Below are positions 6,342 to 8,385 of a stretch of DNA of 8,385 nt, in pieces. The stretch is from contig JAEUNN010000957.1 of assembly GCA_016791085.1 (NCBI GenBank), positions 1 to 8,385 of the forward strand, in the 5' to 3' direction. How positions within the stretch are numbered: the first letter of the stretch is position 1; the number at the start of each line of letters is the position of its first letter. The stretch comes from Rhodocyclaceae bacterium (GTDB taxonomy: Bacteria; Pseudomonadota; Gammaproteobacteria; Burkholderiales; Rhodocyclaceae). The notes beneath the pieces were generated by a model. It was not told the origin of the DNA and searched no databases. It saw only the letters and a program-made list of their open reading frames with translations. Made by a program: the position numbers and the translations under genes.

Positions 6342-7709
6342 TCAGGCGCAGAGGGCCTGTTCCAGGGTCCAGGCCGCGCGCAGGCACAAATCTTCGCGCC
6401 AGGCCGGTGCGATCAACTGCACGCCTATGGGCAAGCCGCCGGCCGTGGCGAGCGGCACCACGGCGACCGGCAGGCCGATGAACGATATGGGTTGGGTCAA
6501 TAGCCCGATGTTGGGGCGCACGGGCAAATCCGTGCCGTTGATCTGCATTGTCTCCTGGCCGATCAGCGTGGCCGGGCAGGGCGTTGCCGGTGCGATCAAC
6601 AGGTCGTGATGGCGGAACAGTTCTGCCGCCTGGGCGCGGAAGCGTGCGCGGAAACGCTGTGCCTGCACATACCAGGCGGCCGGCAGCAGAGCGCCGGCGC
6701 ACAGCCGCTCGCGCGTGAGCGGCTCGAAATCTTCCGGGCGCTCGCGCAGCAAGGGCAGATACAGATTGCCGGCTTCCGCCGCCGTGATGACGAATGCCGC
6801 GGCGCGCGCCGCGGCGGCATCGGGCAATTCCACTTCGTGTTCGGCACGCAAGGCGCGCGCGGCGGCAGCTACGGCGGCGCGTGCCTCGGTGCCGGCCCAG
6901 CGCGCGAAATGCCCGCCCAGCACGGCGGCGCGCAGGCCGTCCGCGCCGGCATGCAGACCCGGCAGCGTGGGCTCGGGGGCGCGCTGTGCGCAGGCGTGGT
7001 CGGCCGCGTCGGCGCCTTGCAGGGCATCGTAAATCAGGGCCAAATCTTCGGCGCTCCGCGCGAACGGTCCGAGATGGTCGAGGTTGGGCACGAAAGGCCG
7101 CGAACCGGTGCGCGGCAGGCGGCCGAATGTCGGCTTGAGTCCAAAGGTGCCGCAGAACGACGAGGGCACGCGTATCGACCCGTTGGTGTCCGAACCCAGC
7201 GTGAAAGGCACCATGCCGGCCGCGATGGCCGCGCCGCAGCCGCCCGAAGAACCGCCCGCCACGCGCGTCGTGTCGAGCGGGTTGCGCGTGACGCCATAGT
7301 GCGTGTTTTCGGTCGTGAATCCGTAGGCATAGGCGTCCATGTTCAGGGCGCCCGTCAATACCGCGCCGGCTCCGCGCATGCGCTCTACCAGCACCGCGTC
7401 GTGACGGGCCGGCGCGTCGCCGGCATACAGCCTGGCGCCGGCCAGGGTGGTCAGGCCGGCCACGTCGAACAGATTTTTGACCGCATACGGCACGCCGGCC
7501 AGCGGCGGCACGCGCTCGCCGCGCAGGCGGCAACCGTCTATGGCGTCGGCTTCGGCCAGCGCGCGCTCGGCCGTCACGGCGGTATAGGCGTTGATATGCG
7601 CGTTGCCGGCGGCGATGCGCGCGAGCGCCGTTTCGGTCAATTCGCGCGCCGAAAGGTCGCCGCAGGCGACGCGCCGCGCGCACTCCGTGGCACTGGGAAA
7701 GTCGCTCAT
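6342..7709 (-). CDS. atzE: AtzE-family amidohydrolase (amidase signature enzyme)
   Basis: This 455-residue amidase signature hydrolase has the Ser-cisSer-Lys triad: Lys78 (YAVKNLFDVAG), Ser154 (GGSSGG) and nucleophile Ser178 (GSDTNGSIRVPSS). The 24-residue Ser-Ser spacing equals that of other family members. GLPVAVVPLATAGGLPIGVQ lies near the C-terminus. The style is AtzE (1-carboxybiuret hydrolase) rather than GatA, and the small AtzG-type partner directly upstream supports that. ATG 7709 overlaps the partner's stop (ATGA). The frame stays open upstream only within and before that partner. AtzE/AtzG relatives are common in proteobacteria that lack the other cyanuric-acid genes, and none of those is seen here. 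The true substrate may therefore be another ureido or amide compound. The gene converges with pqqE and looks unrelated to PQQ synthesis. Confidence 0.88.
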   Translation of the reverse strand: MSDFPSATECARRVACGDLSARELTETALARIAAGNAHINAYTAVTAERALAEADAIDGCRLRGERVPPLAGVPYAVKNLFDVAGLTTLAGARLYAGDAPARHDAVLVERMRGAGAVLTGALNMDAYAYGFTTENTHYGVTRNPLDTTRVAGGSSGGCGAAIAAGMVPFTLGSDTNGSIRVPSSFCGTFGLKPTFGRLPRTGSRPFVPNLDHLGPFARSAEDLALIYDALQGADAADHACAQRAPEPTLPGLHAGADGLRAAVLGGHFARWAGTEARAAVAAAARALRAEHEVELPDAAAARAAAFVITAAEAGNLYLPLLRERPEDFEPLTRERLCAGALLPAAWYVQAQRFRARFRAQAAELFRHHDLLIAPATPCPATLIGQETMQINGTDLPVRPNIGLLTQPISFIGLPVAVVPLATAGGLPIGVQLIAPAWREDLCLRAAWTLEQALCA

Positions 7710-7903
7710 GGGACAAATACCGGGGCCGACTCGTCTTGCGCGTCCAGCGGGTAATCCAGCAAAACCTGGGCCAGCGCGGCGATGCGCTGCAACTGCAGCG
7801 CCACTTCGGCCTGCCGTGCCGGCGTGAGTGCCAGTCCGTGCACTTCGGCCATCACGGCGACATAAGCCGGCCAGTGCATGGGTTCGGATGCGGGCGATGT
7901 CAT
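7706..7903 (-). CDS. atzG: AtzG-like small subunit (DUF4089 family)
   Basis: This is a 65-residue small helical protein placed directly before the AtzE-type amidase, with which it overlaps by four bases. In the cyanuric acid pathway AtzG forms a complex with AtzE, comparable to GatC with GatA, and stabilises it. Hallmarks here are MHWPAYVAVMAEVHGLALTP (9-28) and the helix QAEVALQLQRIAALAQVLLD (31-50), ending DESAPVFVP. I start it at ATG 7903 because GAGG (7909-7912 on the - strand) lies 5 nt before it; Met9 has no such site. An open frame extends further upstream but is low-complexity G+C-rich sequence. The assignment rests on size, position and sequence style. The exact substrate of the pair is unknown. 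Confidence 0.82.
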   Translation of the reverse strand: MTSPASEPMHWPAYVAVMAEVHGLALTPARQAEVALQLQRIAALAQVLLDYPLDAQDESAPVFVP

Positions 7904-8140
7904 GAAGTCCTCGCAATCAGGAAGGTATGCGCCAAGGGGGGGCCGGGGCGGCCGGCCTGGCACGACGGCAATTATCGCGCGGCGCCGCTGCGGCCGGCGC
8001 ATGCGGCCAGCGCGCCGCACCGGACCGCGCGCACGCGCCGGCATGCCGAACTTCAAGCAAGCCATATGCCAAGCGCGCGGCCGGTGCTCCCGCGCCGGCA
8101 CCGAACGTGGACCTGCGCGCGTGTGAGACAGCGCCGCCGT

Positions 8141-8154
8141 CACCGCCGGCGGTG
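8141..8154. repeat. Perfect 14-bp palindrome
   Basis: CACCGCCGGCGGTG is identical on both strands. With a G-T pair it extends a few more bases each side (8138-8157). It has no loop and no T-run, so it is not an intrinsic terminator. It could be an operator in the region between atzG and the rightward gene, but chance is a real possibility in DNA of this composition. Confidence 0.3.
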
Positions 8155-8267
8155 GCGACACGGCGTGGCGCAGCGCCTTGCCCATGCCACGCAACGTCGC
8201 TCTATTGGGCGGCGTGGACGCAGCCCAAAGCGGGCCGGGACGACCTGCAATTTGGTGCCAAAAATCA

Positions 8268-8273
8268 TATAAT
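8268..8273 (+). promoter_or_regulatory. Probable sigma-70 -10 element of the rightward gene
   Basis: A perfect TATAAT stands in a short A+T-rich island (8257-8273) within G+C-rich DNA. The -35 is poor: CTGCAA (8245-8250) is at the right 17-bp spacing but matches the consensus at only three positions. Transcription would start near 8280 and lead into the open frame that begins at 8321 or 8345. Confidence 0.55.
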
Positions 8274-8344
8274 CCCGGCATTAAAGACCAGATAGCACCG
8301 GCAATCCGACGCCAGGGAGCATGCGCGATAGGCCGGCATCGACC

Positions 8345-8385
8345 ATGTCGACTGACACCGTTCTTTCCGCCGGCCGCCGTGCCGC
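8345..8385 (+). CDS. Start of an unidentified protein, cut by window edge
   Basis: Only 13 codons are visible, beginning MSTDTVLSAGRRA, so no family can be named. The frame is open from a TAA at 8282-8284 and contains an earlier ATG at 8321. AGGGAG (8314-8319) is too close to 8321 and too far from 8345 to decide the start. The TATAAT at 8268-8273 supports transcription in this direction. I prefer 8345 because its product looks more like a normal N-terminus, but the choice is weak. Confidence 0.35.
   Translation, partial: MSTDTVLSAGRRA

Larger units (their letters stand above)
7904..8320. other. Non-coding G+C-rich region between divergent atzG and a rightward gene
   Basis: About 0.4 kb lies here without a convincing gene. 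Open frames exist on both strands, but their products are arginine/alanine/proline-rich and look like products of composition. The part next to atzG must hold the atzGE promoter, yet no clear -35/-10 pair is visible there. A perfect palindrome lies at 8141-8154 and a perfect TATAAT at 8268-8273. No tRNA, repeat array or mobile-element end is visible. Confidence 0.6.

Noticed and set aside
6326..6357. Possible bidirectional terminator between pqqE and atzE (GGCCCT ... AGGGCC)
   Set aside because: The stem is 6 bp with a 20-nt loop and no T-run follows on either strand.
5035..7716. Very long - strand open frame (893 codons) antisense to pqqD and pqqE and overlapping atzE in another frame
   Set aside because: Its product is arginine- and alanine-rich without any family motif. 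It covers genes with clear conserved motifs, and long shadow frames are common in G+C-rich DNA.
7958..7975. Possible sigma-54 promoter at TGGCAC
   Set aside because: The -24-like TGGCAC is not followed by a TTGC -12 element at the required spacing.
7927..8295. + strand open frame of 122 codons in the gap before the last gene
   Set aside because: The product is rich in Arg, Ala and Pro with no motif, no ribosome site decides a start, and other frames there are equally open because of composition.

Overview
The window is a G+C-rich segment, probably from a betaproteobacterium (Burkholderiales/Rhodocyclales-like). I infer this from base composition, gene content and protein style, not from any marker gene. 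Its centre is a complete pyrroloquinoline quinone (PQQ) biosynthesis cluster, pqqABCDE, on the + strand (3168-6333). PQQ is the redox cofactor of periplasmic methanol, ethanol and glucose dehydrogenases.

Layout. Positions 1-2964 (- strand) hold a tight unit: a proline iminopeptidase (pip), a membrane histidine kinase with a LapD/MoxY-like periplasmic sensor, and a NarL-type response regulator cut by the window edge. Kinase and peptidase overlap by 4 nt; kinase and regulator are 7 nt apart. The 203-nt gap 2965-3167 between pip and pqqA carries a 7-3-7 inverted repeat, a tandem heptamer and a GNRA-type hairpin in the pip leader. pqqA encodes a 24-residue precursor peptide with the Glu16/Tyr20 pair that is cross-linked into PQQ. 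A hairpin followed by an interrupted T-run lies between pqqA and pqqB. It should let the substrate peptide be made in excess over its enzymes. pqqB, pqqC, pqqD and pqqE then follow with stop/start overlaps at every junction.

Only 8 nt separate the stop of pqqE from the stop of a convergent atzG-atzE pair (6342-7903, - strand), a small DUF4089/AtzG-type protein and an AtzE-type amidase. A non-coding stretch of about 0.4 kb follows. It holds a perfect TATAAT hexamer on the + strand just before the window end, where another + strand gene appears to begin.

How the genes work together. PqqE, with PqqD as peptide chaperone, joins Glu16 and Tyr20 of PqqA. PqqB and PqqC perform the later oxidations. 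No pqqF/pqqG-type protease is present, so the peptide-trimming step must be encoded elsewhere. The divergent MoxYX-like two-component system is the obvious candidate to couple the periplasmic state to PQQ and/or PQQ-dehydrogenase expression. No dehydrogenase gene lies in the window. The atzGE pair looks functionally unrelated. I see no mobile element, tRNA, rRNA or CRISPR array, and no wholly new system. The main points of interest are regulatory: the pip-kinase-regulator coupling, the candidate operator and the pqqA attenuator.
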